Assembly (NCBI GenBank): GCA_934773085.1
Contig: CAKVMU010000118.1
Span: 1-5,640 of the forward strand
Length of the DNA: 5,640 nt
Direction of reading: 5' to 3'
From: an uncultured Candidatus Melainabacteria bacterium
Lineage (GTDB): Bacteria > Cyanobacteriota > Vampirovibrionia > Gastranaerophilales > Gastranaerophilaceae
In this document: piece by piece, positions 5,194 through 5,640 of the stretch
Numbering within the stretch: the stretch's first letter is position 1
Layout of the letters: each line of letters starts with the position of its first letter
The notes under the pieces: generated by a model
What the model saw: the letters and a program-made list of their open reading frames with translations, nothing else
What the model was told of the DNA's origin: nothing
Databases searched by the model: none
Position numbers and translations under genes: made by a program

Positions 5194-5231
5194 AGGCGGT
5201 TCCGAATTGTAGGTACAATTCGGAACCGCCT
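5194..5231. terminator. Perfect 18-bp inverted repeat after flagellin (probable terminator or 3'-end hairpin)
   Basis: AGGCGGTTCCGAATTGTA (5194-5211) and TACAATTCGGAACCGCCT (5214-5231) are perfect complements around GG. It lies 97 bp downstream of the flagellin stop and 41 bp upstream of the prenyl synthase start. The GC-rich base suits a terminator. On the minus strand, however, the following bases are GTCTAATTAC, not a T-run; the plus side (TATTTAAT) is only slightly better. It may therefore stabilise the flagellin mRNA 3' end or act with a factor. Confidence 0.6.
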
Positions 5232-5245
5232 TATTTAATCCATCC

Positions 5246-5287
5246 CTAATCAAACAACTCGCACTCTTTTAAGTTGTTAATATCCAT
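5246..5287 (-). CDS. Possible 13-codon ORF between flagellin and the 18-bp hairpin
   Basis: ATG at 5287 is preceded by AAGGTGAT with a 3-nt gap, matching the extended anti-Shine-Dalgarno (AGGTGATC). It encodes MDINNLKECELFD and then TAG. The stop is 14 bp before the 18-bp hairpin. The site could be chance. Nothing in the peptide suggests a leader for a specific amino acid. It is listed because the translation-start signal is better than those of dnaA or the prenyl synthase. Confidence 0.25.
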   Translation of the reverse strand: MDINNLKECELFD

Positions 5288-5328
5288 ATCATCACCTTTT
5301 CAACTGTAAATCCTATCTCGAATCAAAC

Positions 5329-5640
5329 CTAGATAAGGTTCAATGCGATACTAGGAAGTTGGTTTGCAGTTGAAAGTAATGTTGCAGATGCTTGCTGCAA
5401 AATTTGTGACTGAATGTAATTAGAAGATTCTTCAGCCACATCTGTATCTCTAAGTGTTGACAATGATGATGTCAAGTTTTGTGATTGAACATCCAATGCC
5501 GTTATAGCTGATGATACTCTGTTTTGTGCAGCACCAATTCTTGTAACTCTGTCTGAGATATCATTTATAGCTGAATCGATAAATGATAACATTTCTTTTG
5601 CACCACACGTTTTGTCAGTTTGAAGAACGTAATCACCATT
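5329..5640 (-). CDS. fliC: Flagellin, C-terminal part (N-terminus beyond the right edge)
   Basis: The frame is open to the right edge, so only the last 103 residues are visible, starting NGDYVLQTDKTCGAKEML. The methionine at 5592 is internal, not the start. The rest is the conserved D1/D0 C-terminal coil of flagellin: FIDSAINDISDRVTRIGAAQ, NRVSSAITALDVQSQNLTSS, LRDTDVAEESSNYIQSQILQ, then QASATLLSTANQLPSIALNLI at the C-terminus. This packs into the filament core, and the protein is exported by the flagellar type III apparatus. It ends in Asn-Leu-Ile with no terminal Arg. The Cys just before the coil is unusual, since flagellins rarely contain cysteine. The gene is monocistronic or last in its unit; the hairpin at 5194-5231 lies downstream. 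Its promoter is outside the window, so shared sigma-28 control with the gene at 3261 cannot be tested here. Confidence 0.95.
   Translation of the reverse strand, partial: NGDYVLQTDKTCGAKEMLSFIDSAINDISDRVTRIGAAQNRVSSAITALDVQSQNLTSSLSTLRDTDVAEESSNYIQSQILQQASATLLSTANQLPSIALNLI

Overview
The window is AT-rich bacterial chromosome carrying seven protein-coding genes, one tRNA and an unusually structured intergenic segment. The best guess for the source is a low-GC relative of Cyanobacteria, such as the non-photosynthetic Vampirovibrionia/Melainabacteria (Gastranaerophilales type). That rests on a cyanobacterial-like S21 N-terminus ([14 protein letters not shown]...KAGI), flagellar genes and low GC. 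It is an inference from remembered sequence patterns, not from a search.

Layout: almost everything is on the minus strand. Reading in the minus direction from the right edge: the C-terminal part of a flagellin (5640-5329); a perfect 18-bp inverted repeat and a possible 13-codon ORF; a short polyprenyl diphosphate synthase-like gene (5152-4376) that overlaps signal peptidase I lepB (4379-3735) by ATGA; a convergent gap; ribosomal protein S21 rpsU (2708-2535) with its own promoter and an excellent intrinsic terminator; tRNA-Cys(GCA) (2427-2357); dnaA (2318-933); and a TPR-repeat protein gene (871 to beyond the left edge).

The exception is one small plus-strand gene (3261-3584, 107 residues, unrecognised). 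It has a near-consensus flagellar sigma-28 (FliA) promoter with the exact 11-bp spacer, a strong Shine-Dalgarno sequence and a probable terminator. Immediately upstream is a 16-unit GTA microsatellite. Further upstream are a zero-gap four-way-junction palindrome with two compensatory arm changes, two 56-bp degenerate tandem repeats and a G-quadruplex-type G-run next to the rpsU promoter. Downstream, before lepB, is a second REP-like palindrome. The stretch from about 2780 to 3735 therefore looks like a repeat-rich module inserted between housekeeping genes.

Functionally, rpsU, tRNA-Cys and dnaA serve translation and replication initiation. lepB and the prenyl synthase serve the cell envelope (protein export and isoprenoid lipid). 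Flagellin and the sigma-28-driven small gene belong to motility. The most interesting candidate is that small gene: a putative class-III flagellar gene of unknown function, possibly phase-variable through the adjoining microsatellite.
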